From NCBI RefSeq assembly GCF_002891535.1, contig NZ_PDZR01000017.1, forward strand, positions 31,645 through 95,644: DNA of 64,000 bases, read 5' to 3'. Position 1 is the first letter of the stretch. Each line of letters opens with the position of its first letter. A program made the position numbers and the translations under genes. This DNA is from Methylocella silvestris. Lineage in GTDB: Bacteria; Pseudomonadota; Alphaproteobacteria; Rhizobiales; Beijerinckiaceae. Below, in pieces: positions 54,849-62,636 of this stretch. The notes below the pieces were generated by a model. That model was given only the letters and a program-made list of their open reading frames with translations. It made no database searches and was not told the origin of the DNA.

Positions 54849-55058
54849 ATGACCAAGATACTTATTCTTGTCTGCTCCATGTCGACGCCGGTTGAGGATT
54901 GCTCCCCCATGAACGCCATTAGCGCCTCTCGCGGCCCGAATGTGCAGAGCGCGATCAGCTGCGGTCTTTTCGGTCAGTCCCAGCTCGCGCAGTCCGCCAT
55001 CGGCCCCGTCGCGGACGAATATGAAAAAATCGTCTGCTCGACCGGCGGCTCGAGCTGA
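54849..55058 (+). CDS. Small cysteine-containing hypothetical protein
   Basis: A 69-residue protein, MTKILILVCSMSTPVEDCSP at the start and VADEYEKIVCSTGGSS at the end, with four cysteines spaced through it and an ISCGLFGQSQLA centre. The pattern (hydrophobic start, C...DC...C-hydrophobic-GQ...K-V-V/I-C) is reminiscent of uncharacterised small proteins of Hyphomicrobiales. The ATG has an AGGAA site. It is convergent with the outer-membrane gene. No function is assigned. Confidence 0.6.
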   Translation: MTKILILVCSMSTPVEDCSPMNAISASRGPNVQSAISCGLFGQSQLAQSAIGPVADEYEKIVCSTGGSS

Positions 55059-55078
55059 TCGCAGCCGCTCCCTCCCAG

Positions 55079-56128
55079 CTAGAAGCGCCAACCGGTCTGC
55101 AGCGTGACGCCCGCTGTCACCTGCGTGAAGCTCGCCGTCGATAAATTCGACGCGTTTCGCTCAAGGCTCGCCTGAAAGTCGAGCCGCGGGCGTCCGAACC
55201 AACGCGCGGTCTCATTGTCGCCGAGCAAATAGGACGGCAGCGCAAATCCGAGCGTCGCAATCGGCTCGACATTGAAGTCCCGGCGCGTAAATCCGTTTAT
55301 ATCGTCGAATTGCCGGCCGATGAATTGCACGCCGAAGCTGAAACTCCATTGCTCCGAAATGATATAACTCATTGAGGGAATGAGAAAGATCGCGGCGGAG
55401 GCCGGCGCCGGCTCCCGGAACCGCCGCTGCATAAAAGCGGTGAGGCCAAGCGCCCAAACCGCATCCCCAGACGCGCCGTTGGGCGAAAGACGTTGGAAAT
55501 CTGCGCCGAAGTTGATGCGTGTATTGAAGCCTACATTGACGTCATGACGGGTCGCGATTTCCTGCGAAAACAGCGGCTGGAAATCGACCCGCGGCGCATA
55601 GGCCAAATAGGGCGAAAAACTATGATCGGCATTGGCGTCGACATATTGCGCTCGAAATCCGCCAGCAAGAAAGTCGCGATCGGCTTCCGGGACGCCCGTC
55701 AGTCTTTCCGACTCGACGCGCAGATTCGCCGAAAAGCGAATCGGCAGGTCTGGCGCGGGCGCCGCCCATGACAATTGTCCGAGCGGACTGATCTCGACGG
55801 ATCGCGTTCCTCCGTCAGCCGAGGCCTGGGCATTGGAGTTGAAAAAGACGGGCGTGAGCAGGTTGAACGTAAATCGCGGCGCCCTGACCTGCTGCTCAAG
55901 GCCCGGCGCTGTGGCGAAGAGATTGGCGTCAGATGAAAGCGCGGTCTCGCCCGGCGTTGCGAGAACGGCGTCGATGCGCGCATCCTGCGCGTCGCTCCGC
56001 GCGTCCGAGGTCGCCGTCTGCGCCAAGGCGGCGCCAAGGCCGTTCGAACCGGCAAAGGCGCAGAGCGCAAGACGCCAAAAGCATCGCCAAAAACATCGCT
56101 GAACCTTGGCTTGCGGCGCCAGACCCAT
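55079..56128 (-). CDS. Outer-membrane beta-barrel protein of unknown function
   Basis: A 349-residue exported protein. The N-terminal hydrophobic stretch (LALCAFAGSNGLGAALA) acts as a signal. From about residue 80 alternating amphipathic strands run to a C-terminal aromatic residue (VTLQTGWRF), the signature for outer-membrane insertion. Segments such as FRAQYVDANADHSFSPYLAY and SYIISEQWSFSFGVQFIGRQ are typical barrel strands. No TonB box or plug domain. It diverges from the Mrp-like operon, with 226 bases between. Confidence 0.72.
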   Translation of the reverse strand: MGLAPQAKVQRCFWRCFWRLALCAFAGSNGLGAALAQTATSDARSDAQDARIDAVLATPGETALSSDANLFATAPGLEQQVRAPRFTFNLLTPVFFNSNAQASADGGTRSVEISPLGQLSWAAPAPDLPIRFSANLRVESERLTGVPEADRDFLAGGFRAQYVDANADHSFSPYLAYAPRVDFQPLFSQEIATRHDVNVGFNTRINFGADFQRLSPNGASGDAVWALGLTAFMQRRFREPAPASAAIFLIPSMSYIISEQWSFSFGVQFIGRQFDDINGFTRRDFNVEPIATLGFALPSYLLGDNETARWFGRPRLDFQASLERNASNLSTASFTQVTAGVTLQTGWRF

Positions 56129-56354
56129 TCTGTCGACCCCCGGCGCGACATCCCATGCGACTGTTGGCGCCCGATCATGTCTTCTTTTGGATATTTCGCC
56201 GCCGCCGCAACAAGAGCGCCGCGGCGGGATATCCGGCCCTCATGCGCCGCCTTCCTCTTTCCAGCGGGGGGCTCCTTTGTCGCGAACCATTGAGCTCACG
56301 ACGGAAGCTGCTAAGTTCGCTGCGTTGTTGCAGGCTTGGGGGCTTCAGCCTTTC

Positions 56355-56870
56355 ATGATCGAATCCAGCCCCGATTCTCGGAGCGCCGCCGGCGCGGTTC
56401 GTTTCGGCGCCGCCGCCGTCCGCGCCGCCGCCTTTTTCGCGTTCTGGCTCATGATCGGGGGCAACGATCTTCTAGGCCTTCCGGTCGGACTTGCGACGGC
56501 CGTAGCGGCAAGCTTCGTCAGCCTGCGCCTCATGCCGCCAGGACGCGCGAAGATTCGTCCGCTTTCGCTTCTGGCGCTGACCGCGCGTTTTGCGCGCCAA
56601 TCCGTCATCTCCGGCCTCGAGGTGGCCTGGCGCGCTTTCGACCCGAGGCTGCCGCTGAACCCCGGCTTCATCGCCTATCCGTTGCGAATCGCGCCGGGCG
56701 GCGGCCGGAGCGCCTTTTGCGCGTTCAGCAGCCTGCTCCCCGGAACCCTGCCGACCGGGACCGACGCGGGCGACGCGCTGCTTGTCCATTGTCTCGACGT
56801 CAGCCGGCCCGTCTCGGCCGATCTTGCCGCCGAGGAATCCCTGTTCATGCGGGCGCTCGGTTATGACTGA
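56355..56870 (+). CDS. mnhE: Mrp-type antiporter subunit E (MnhE/MrpE)
   Basis: A 171-residue subunit of a multisubunit cation/proton antiporter. Two N-terminal helices (FFAFWLMIGGNDLLGLPVGL region) and the MrpE core with LARFARQSVISGLEVAWRAF and PGFIAYPLRIAPGG are present; the C-terminal LVHCLDVS segment is also typical. The ATG at 56355 gives the normal length, while the frame runs back to 56106 with unrelated sequence. It overlaps mnhF by eight bases. Confidence 0.9.
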   Translation: MIESSPDSRSAAGAVRFGAAAVRAAAFFAFWLMIGGNDLLGLPVGLATAVAASFVSLRLMPPGRAKIRPLSLLALTARFARQSVISGLEVAWRAFDPRLPLNPGFIAYPLRIAPGGGRSAFCAFSSLLPGTLPTGTDAGDALLVHCLDVSRPVSADLAAEESLFMRALGYD

Positions 56871-57150
56871 GTTTCTCCTCGCCGCCGCCGGCTTGATTCT
56901 GTTCACAGTCGCCGTCGGCCTCGCGCGCGTGCTCAGAGGGCCGGGCGACGCCGACCGCCTGATGGCCGCGCAGCTTCTCGGCACAGGCGGCGTCGCGGCG
57001 CTTCTCATCGTCGCGGCGGCGACAGGGGCGCGCGGCCTTGAAGACGTCGCGCTCGGCCTCGCTCTGCTCGCCGCCTTCGCCTCCGTCGCTTTCGTCAACA
57101 GCGGCGCGCCGCCTGAGCGCGACGACGCGCCGGAAGCCGCGTCGAAATGA
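56863..57150 (+). CDS. mnhF: Mrp-type antiporter subunit F
   Basis: A 95-residue protein with three helices. LARVLRGPGDADRLMAAQLL carries the R-G-P-x-x-x-D-R-L/V motif of MrpF/MbhB. It overlaps mnhE upstream (8 bases) and mnhG downstream (ATGA, 4 bases), pointing to translational coupling. Confidence 0.94.
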   Translation: MTEFLLAAAGLILFTVAVGLARVLRGPGDADRLMAAQLLGTGGVAALLIVAAATGARGLEDVALGLALLAAFASVAFVNSGAPPERDDAPEAASK

Positions 57151-57470
57151 GCGGCGCGCTCGATCTTTTCAGCATCGCCGCGATCAGCGTCGGCGGCTTT
57201 TTCTTTCTCGCCGGCACAGTCGGCCTTCTGCGTTTCCCCGACCCGCTGTGCCGGCTGCATGCGCTGACCAAGGTCGACAATCTCGGCCTCGGCTTTATCG
57301 TGCTCGGCCTCATCGCGCGCAGCGACGGCGTGTTCGGCGCCTTGAAGCTCGTCGCGATCTGGGCGCTCGTCCAGCTCGCTGGCGCAACCAGCGCTCAGCT
57401 CATCGCCCGCGCGATCCGGCGCAAGGAACAGATCGGCGCAAAATCAGCTGGCGGAAGCCCCGCCGCATGA
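57147..57470 (+). CDS. mnhG: Mrp-type antiporter subunit G
   Basis: A 107-residue protein with three helices. Conserved MrpG features: GGFFFLAGTVGLLRFPDPLC followed by RLHALTKVDNLGLGFIVLGL and, in helix 3, ATSAQLIARA. Overlaps the next gene by four bases (ATGA). Confidence 0.94.
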   Translation: MSGALDLFSIAAISVGGFFFLAGTVGLLRFPDPLCRLHALTKVDNLGLGFIVLGLIARSDGVFGALKLVAIWALVQLAGATSAQLIARAIRRKEQIGAKSAGGSPAA

Positions 57471-58408
57471 ACGCGCTCGGCGCCGTCGACCTCGGACTTG
57501 CTTTGCTCGTTCTCGCCATCGCCGGCTGGACGATCGCCGCGCGCGAGGCCTTCGCCGCCATCGTCGGCTATGTCGCCTACGGCCTTCTGCTGTCGATCGT
57601 CTGGGCGCGCCTCTTCGCCGTCGACGTCGCGATGACCGAGGCCGCAATCGGCGGCGGCGTCACCGGCGTGCTCCTGATCAGCGCTGCGGCGCGCCTGCGC
57701 CAGGCGCAGACGGCGGAGGACGAACGCCCGACGCTGCCGTTGCGTCTGATGGCGGCGGCGCTCTCTGCCCTCGCCGCGATCGCGCTCGGGGCGGTCATTT
57801 TGAGCCTGCCCGAGCCTGGACCCAGCCTTGCCCCGCTGGCGGCTAAAAATCTCGCTGCGACGGGCGTCGGCAATCCGATCACAGCGGTTCTGATCGCCTT
57901 TCGCTCCTTCGACACGCTGCTTGAGAAAGTCGTGCTTTTGCTGGCGATCATCGGAGTCTGGTCGCTGGCGCCAGACCGCTATTGGGGCGGCGCGCCGATC
58001 GCTCCGCGCGCGGCGCGCCCGGTCGGCGCCCTCACCTTCCTGGCGCAGCTTGTCGCCCCCATCGGCGTCGTCGTCGGCGTCCATATGGTCTGGGTCGGCG
58101 CGGACGAGCCGGGCGGCGCCTTTCAGGGCGGCGCGATTCTCGCCGCCATGTGGATGATCGTCATGATGGCGCGGCTGTCAGAGGCGCCGCCGGTCGGCGC
58201 GCCCTGGCTGCGCGCGGCGCTGGTCGCCGGACCCGCCGTGTTCCTCATCGCCGGCGCGTCGGGCGCTGTGACGTCCGGCGCGTTCTTCGCGCTGCCGCAA
58301 GCATTTGCCAAACCGCTGATCCTCATTATCGAGGCCTTCATGACACTTTCGATCGCCGTGACCTTGCCGATGCTGGTCGCCGGGCCGCCGCGGCGGGCGC
58401 CGCTATGA
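57467..58408 (+). CDS. mnhB: Fused DUF4040 (MbhD-type) and MnhB subunit
   Basis: A 313-residue fusion. Residues 1-90 form a DUF4040/MbhD-like domain (YVAYGLLLSIVWARLFAVDV, then AMTEAAIGGGVTGVLLISAA), which in bacterial Mrp systems is the C-terminal part of MrpA. The middle is MbhE-like (AFRSFDTLLEKVVLLLAIIG), and residues 185-313 are MnhB (VGVHMVWVGADEPGGAFQGG, then ALPQAFAKPLILIIEAFMTL). So the C-terminal pieces of MrpA are joined to MrpB. It overlaps mnhG and mnhC by four bases each. Confidence 0.9.
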   Translation: MNALGAVDLGLALLVLAIAGWTIAAREAFAAIVGYVAYGLLLSIVWARLFAVDVAMTEAAIGGGVTGVLLISAAARLRQAQTAEDERPTLPLRLMAAALSALAAIALGAVILSLPEPGPSLAPLAAKNLAATGVGNPITAVLIAFRSFDTLLEKVVLLLAIIGVWSLAPDRYWGGAPIAPRAARPVGALTFLAQLVAPIGVVVGVHMVWVGADEPGGAFQGGAILAAMWMIVMMARLSEAPPVGAPWLRAALVAGPAVFLIAGASGAVTSGAFFALPQAFAKPLILIIEAFMTLSIAVTLPMLVAGPPRRAPL

Positions 58409-58743
58409 TTACAGCCGCGACCCTTTCCGGCCTCACCGGCGCGATCCTCGTCGGCCTTGGCCTTTACGGGCTCATCGCCGATCCCCGACCGCTGCGAAAG
58501 ATCCTCGCCTTCAACATTCTCGGCAGCGGCGTCTTTCTCGTCTTCGGCATCATCGCCCGCCGTGGCGCGGCAGCGGGCTTTCCCGCCGATCCCGTGCCGC
58601 AGGCGATGGTCATCACCGGCATCGTCGTGGCTTTTGCGGCGAGCGCGCTCGCCATCGCCATTTTGCTTCGGCTGGTGAGTGAGACCGGCCGCGCCAGCCT
58701 CAGGCCGGACACGCCCGGCGCCGCGCAGACGCCGGGCGACTGA
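58405..58743 (+). CDS. mnhC: Mrp-type antiporter subunit C (NuoK-like)
   Basis: A 112-residue protein with three helices, related to NuoK/MbhG. GLYGLIADPRPLRKILAFNI is the helix 1-2 loop, and PVPQAMVITGIVVAFAASAL holds the D-P-x-P-Q-A-x-x-I-T-x-I-V-I signature. A polar tail follows helix 3. Starts in ATGA overlap with the preceding gene; mnhD follows after six bases. Confidence 0.93.
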   Translation: MITAATLSGLTGAILVGLGLYGLIADPRPLRKILAFNILGSGVFLVFGIIARRGAAAGFPADPVPQAMVITGIVVAFAASALAIAILLRLVSETGRASLRPDTPGAAQTPGD

Positions 58744-58749
58744 GGGACC

Positions 58750-60243
58750 ATGCCGGGCTTTGCGACAACCACAGGCGGCGTCCTGCTGATCCTTGCGATC
58801 CTCCTGCCGGTCGCCGGATTGACCGCGTCGCTGGCGCTTGGCGGACGCCGCGCCGAATGGATCGCCCTCACGCTAGCTCCGGTCGGCGTGCTGATCGCGC
58901 TGGCGATCGCGACAAACGTGTTGGCGAGCGGCGCGCCGGTCGTCTACATCGTCGGCGGCTTTGCGCCTCCGCTCGGCATCGCTCTGCGCGCCGACGGCTT
59001 TTCCGCGATCATGCTGCTGACCACGGCTGCGATCATTTCCGCCGCCTGTTTTTTCGCAAGGTCCGGTTTCGCGACACCCAAGGGCGAGCCGGAAGCGCGC
59101 GCGCCCTTCACTTTCTGGACCTTGATCCAGGGGCTGTTCGCGGCGCTGAACATCGTCTTTCTCAGCGGCGATCTCTTCAATCTCTTTGTCGCCCTCGAAC
59201 TTCTGACCTTCGCCGCCGTGCCCATCGTCTGCCTCGACGGGCGGCCGGAAACGCTTGTCGCCGCGTTGCGCTACCTCCTCTTTGCTCTGTTCGGCTCGGT
59301 CTTCTATCTCCTCGGCGTCGGCCTCATCTACGGGGCCTATGGCACGCTCGACATCCTGCTGCTCGCCGCACGCGTAAAGCCTGAGCCCGCGGTCTACGCC
59401 GCGGCCGGGTTGATGACGGCCGGGCTTCTCGCCAAAACCGCGCTCTTCCCGCTTTACCTCTGGCTGCCCCCCGCCCACGCCAACGCGCCCGCCGCCGGCA
59501 GCGCCGTGCTCTCGGCGCTGGTGGTCAAGGCGCCCTTCTTTCTCCTCGTGCGGCTGTGGTTCGACGTTCTTCCCAAACTGCCGTCCGAAACGGCGATGGC
59601 GCTGCTGGCCGCGCTGGGATCAGCGGCGATCCTCGTCGGCAGCGTGCTCGCCCTGCGCCAGCAGAGGCTGAAGCTGCTGATCGCCTATTCGACCGTGGCG
59701 CAGATCGGCTATCTGTTCCTGATGTTCCCGCTTGCGCTCGGCGGCGGCGCGTGGAGCATGGACGCCTGGATCGGCGGCGTCATGCAGACCCTCTCGCACG
59801 CCTTCGCCAAGGCGGGCATGTTCATGGCGGCGGGACTGGCCGCGCAATCGCTCGGCCATGATCGCATCAAGGATCTCGGCGGCCTCGGGCGCGCCATGCC
59901 GATGACCGTCTTCGCGCTCGGCATTGGCGGCTTGTCGCTGATGGGCCTTCCGCCGAGCGGCGGCTTTGCGGCCAAATGGCTGCTGCTGACGGCCTCGGCC
60001 GAGGCCGGACAATGGGTTTGGGTCGCCGTCATTCTGGCCGGCGGCCTGCTAGCCGGCGGCTATGTCTACCGCATCCTCGCGCCCGCCCTTTCCGGCGAGC
60101 CGGCGGCGCTGAATTCCGCTCCGGCGCGAAGCCGGGAGGCGATCGCGCTGGCGCTGACTCTCGTCGCGCTTTTGCTCGGCTTCGCGCCGCAGAGTTTCTT
60201 CAGTCTCATTGAGATCGGCCGTCTGCCAGTGGTGGGGCCATGA
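58750..60243 (+). CDS. mnhD: Mrp-type antiporter subunit D (NuoN/NuoM-like proton channel)
   Basis: A 497-residue protein with about 14 helices. The essential Glu150 lies in SGDLFNLFVALELLTFA and the helix-7 Lys in AGLLAKTALFPLYLWLPPAH. The broken-helix segment around SYAHA-like GVMQTLSHAFAKAGMFMAAG and LMGLPPSGGFAAKW are conserved. Both key ionisable residues suggest an active proton channel. It overlaps the last subunit gene by four bases (ATGA). Confidence 0.94.
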   Translation: MPGFATTTGGVLLILAILLPVAGLTASLALGGRRAEWIALTLAPVGVLIALAIATNVLASGAPVVYIVGGFAPPLGIALRADGFSAIMLLTTAAIISAACFFARSGFATPKGEPEARAPFTFWTLIQGLFAALNIVFLSGDLFNLFVALELLTFAAVPIVCLDGRPETLVAALRYLLFALFGSVFYLLGVGLIYGAYGTLDILLLAARVKPEPAVYAAAGLMTAGLLAKTALFPLYLWLPPAHANAPAAGSAVLSALVVKAPFFLLVRLWFDVLPKLPSETAMALLAALGSAAILVGSVLALRQQRLKLLIAYSTVAQIGYLFLMFPLALGGGAWSMDAWIGGVMQTLSHAFAKAGMFMAAGLAAQSLGHDRIKDLGGLGRAMPMTVFALGIGGLSLMGLPPSGGFAAKWLLLTASAEAGQWVWVAVILAGGLLAGGYVYRILAPALSGEPAALNSAPARSREAIALALTLVALLLGFAPQSFFSLIEIGRLPVVGP

Positions 60244-61874
60244 CCGACATTTCGTCCATTCTTCTTGCGGCAGCGGTGGCGAGCCCTCTCCTCCTCGCTT
60301 GCGCCTGCCTCTTCCCGGCCGCGCGCCGCCATGCGCTGGCGCTGCTGCCGCTGGCGCCGCTTCCCGGCCTCCTCGCCGCGCTGTCGGCGCCCTTCAGCGG
60401 GCCAGCCTCCTTCGCGGCGCCGGCGTTGCGCCTTGTCCTTGCGCTCGACGCGCCGGGCGCCGTGTTGCTCGGCGTCGCCGCGCTACTTTGGACGATCGCC
60501 GGATTTTATGCCGCCGCCGACATGCGGGACAGGCCGCATGCGCTTCGCTTTGCGATCGGCTGGCTGCTGACGCTCTCCGGCAGCCTTGGCGTCTTTATCG
60601 CCGCCGATCTTCTGACCTTCTATCTCGTCTTCGCCCTCGTCAGCCTGCCGGCTTTCGCCTTGATCACTCATGACGGCGACGCCGCCGCCGCGCGGGCGGG
60701 CGCCGTCTATCTCGCCTTCACTTTGCTCGGCGAAACGGTGTTGCTGTTCGGCTTCGTGCTGCTCGCGGCGGGCGAGCCGAACGGCAGTCCCCTGATCACG
60801 GATGTGATGGCGGCGCTGCCGCAATCGCCCTTCGCAGCGCCGGCGCTCGCCCTGACCATGGCGGGATTTTGCATGAAGATCGCGCTCGTGCCGATGCACG
60901 GCTTTTTGCCGCTCTCCTATACAGCGGCGCCGATTGCCGCCGCCTCCGTCCTGAGCGGCGCCGCCGTCAAGGCCGGCGTGATCGGGATCATCCGTTTCCT
61001 GCCCTATGACGCCGCCCTGCCGGGACTTAGCGAGGCGCTGACCGCCGCCGGGCTGTTTTCCGCCTTCTATGGCGTCGCCCTCGGCGTCACGCAGAGGAAC
61101 CCCAAGACGATCCTGGCTTATTCGAGCATCAGCCAGATGGGCGTCATCGCCACGGTTCTGGGGATGGGGCTCTCCGCCGACGACCGCGGCGTCTTGATCG
61201 ACGCCGCCTTTTATGGCGCCAATCATCTCCTCATAAAGGGCGCCCTGTTTCTAGCGGTCGGGGTAGCGGCCGTCACCGGCCCGAAACGGCTGCGGCTCGT
61301 GATCTGGCCCGCGCTCCTGCTCGCGCTGAGCCTCGGCGGACTGCCGCTGACCGGCGGCGCGCTGGCCAAGCTCGCCGTCAAGGACATGCTCGGCAGCTAT
61401 ATTGTCGGCGCGCTCGCGAATCTTTCGGCGTCCGGCACGACCATGCTGATGCTGTATTTCGTGGCGCGTGTTGAGGCCTGCGCCGCAACCGACCCGAACG
61501 CAAGAGCGCCGGCAGGACTGGCGGCTCCCTGGCTCGCTGCGGCGCTCGCGGCGCTGGTCGTTCCCTGGCTGATTTTTCCGGTCCTCGGCGAATATCTGTC
61601 TTATGCGCTGAGTCCGCCGGTCCTCATTGAGGGACTCTGGCCGGTCGTGCTGGGCGCGCTCTTTTTCCTCGCGCTGCGGCGCTGGGGCGACCGTCTGCCG
61701 GCGCCGCCCGCCGGCGACATCGTCGACGCCGAAGAAGCTGGTTTTCGCGCGCTCCTTCCAATTGGCTCCTTGATGGAGCGCGCCGACCTCGCCATCCGGC
61801 AATGGCCTGCCGCAACCCTGTCGCTGGCGACGCTGGCGATCCTTTTCGGCGTCTTGCTGGCGAAGGGGTTTTAG
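60240..61874 (+). CDS. Second NuoL/NuoN-like antiporter subunit
   Basis: A 544-residue proton-channel-like protein with about 14 helices closing the operon. The helix-7 Lys213 (GFCMKIALVPMHGFLPLSYT) and loop motifs (TILAYSSISQMGVI, GANHLLIKGALFLA, LPLTGGALAKLAVKD) are conserved. At the position of the essential helix-5 Glu it has Ala132 (TFYLVFALVSLPAF), whereas the preceding subunit has Glu150. It likely replaces the N-terminal NuoL part of MrpA. Loss of the Glu may make it structural or alter ion handling; it could also be a feature of its subfamily. Confidence 0.88.
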   Translation: MTDISSILLAAAVASPLLLACACLFPAARRHALALLPLAPLPGLLAALSAPFSGPASFAAPALRLVLALDAPGAVLLGVAALLWTIAGFYAAADMRDRPHALRFAIGWLLTLSGSLGVFIAADLLTFYLVFALVSLPAFALITHDGDAAAARAGAVYLAFTLLGETVLLFGFVLLAAGEPNGSPLITDVMAALPQSPFAAPALALTMAGFCMKIALVPMHGFLPLSYTAAPIAAASVLSGAAVKAGVIGIIRFLPYDAALPGLSEALTAAGLFSAFYGVALGVTQRNPKTILAYSSISQMGVIATVLGMGLSADDRGVLIDAAFYGANHLLIKGALFLAVGVAAVTGPKRLRLVIWPALLLALSLGGLPLTGGALAKLAVKDMLGSYIVGALANLSASGTTMLMLYFVARVEACAATDPNARAPAGLAAPWLAAALAALVVPWLIFPVLGEYLSYALSPPVLIEGLWPVVLGALFFLALRRWGDRLPAPPAGDIVDAEEAGFRALLPIGSLMERADLAIRQWPAATLSLATLAILFGVLLAKGF

Positions 61875-61897
61875 ATTCTGACCGCCATCAAAAGATC

Positions 61898-61944
61898 GCG
61901 ATATATCGCTTGAAATATTGCCGCCCTGCAGCGATATTATCGCT
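61898..61944. promoter_or_regulatory. Two palindromes upstream of the RelE/XRE pair, likely operators
   Basis: GCGATATATCGC (61898-61909) and AGCGATA-T-TATCGCT (61930-61944) share the core GCGATA...TATCGC. Their centres are about 33 bases apart, three helical turns, so proteins bound at both would face the same side. The second ends directly before the GTG at 61945. This fits autorepression by the XRE-type antitoxin. Confidence 0.55.
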
Positions 61945-62196
61945 GTGAAAACGATCGTCTTCACGCACCAAGCCGCCAAGGATCTCGACGCGATTGAACC
62001 GCTGGCGCGTGAGGCGATCATCGCCGGCTTGAGCGCCTATGCGATCGATGGACGCGGCGACGTCAAGCAGCTTAAAGGCCGCGACGGTTTCAGACTTCGC
62101 ATTGGACGCTATCGGGTAATTTTTGACGAGGATCAAATCACGATCCTCGCTCTCTACATCGGCAAGCGCGAGACGACGAGCTACCGGAGGAATTGA
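61945..62196 (+). CDS. RelE/ParE-family toxin
   Basis: An 83-residue toxin of the RelE superfamily: KTIVFTHQAAKDLDAIEPLA, then DVKQLKGRDGFRLRIGRYRV and IFDEDQITILALYIGKRETT. The K-x-L-K/RG...R-L-R-x-G-x-Y-R pattern is typical, as are the C-terminal basic and hydroxyl residues. Start at GTG 61945, directly after the operator; a TTG at 61918 is in frame but would put the operator inside the gene. The antitoxin ATG lies one base after the toxin stop. Confidence 0.88.
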   Translation: MKTIVFTHQAAKDLDAIEPLAREAIIAGLSAYAIDGRGDVKQLKGRDGFRLRIGRYRVIFDEDQITILALYIGKRETTSYRRN

Positions 62197-62197
62197 C

Positions 62198-62611
62198 ATG
62201 ACCGGCCCACAAATCATCAAGACGCCGAGTGGCGAAGAACTCGTCGTTCTGCCGCGCGCCGAATATGACGCGCTCGTCGCCGCCGTAGCCGAAGCCGCGG
62301 AAGATGAAGCCGACGCCGCGATTTACGATTCCCGCAAGGCCGATCTCGCAGCGGGGCGCGACGCCCGTCTGCCGCCCGAAGTGTCCGCCGCTCTGTTGCG
62401 CGGCGAGAGCCTGTTAAAGGCGCTGCGCAAATGGCGCGGCATGACGCAGATCGACCTGGCGATTTTAACCGACCTCGGGCAAGGCTATCTGAGCGATCTC
62501 GAAGCGGGGCGGCGGCGCGGCTCGCGCGAAACATTGCAGAAGATCGCCGACAAATTGCATATTGCGCCAGCGTGGCTTTTCGGCGCTGGCGACAAGAGCT
62601 GCGCCGAATGA
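62198..62611 (+). CDS. XRE-type antitoxin with N-terminal extension
   Basis: A 137-residue protein. The N-terminal part (residues 1-60: TPSGEELVVLPRAEYDALVA) resembles antitoxin segments that wrap the toxin, with an acidic AEAAEDEADAA helix. The C-terminal half is an XRE helix-turn-helix (LRKWRGMTQIDLAILTDLGQ, then GYLSDLEAGRRRGSRETLQK). A strong CGGAGGAAT site precedes the ATG. With the RelE-like toxin it makes a HigBA/RelE-XRE-type module in toxin-first order. Confidence 0.88.
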   Translation: MTGPQIIKTPSGEELVVLPRAEYDALVAAVAEAAEDEADAAIYDSRKADLAAGRDARLPPEVSAALLRGESLLKALRKWRGMTQIDLAILTDLGQGYLSDLEAGRRRGSRETLQKIADKLHIAPAWLFGAGDKSCAE

Positions 62612-62636
62612 CCGCCGTCACTCGGCCTGAGCGCAT

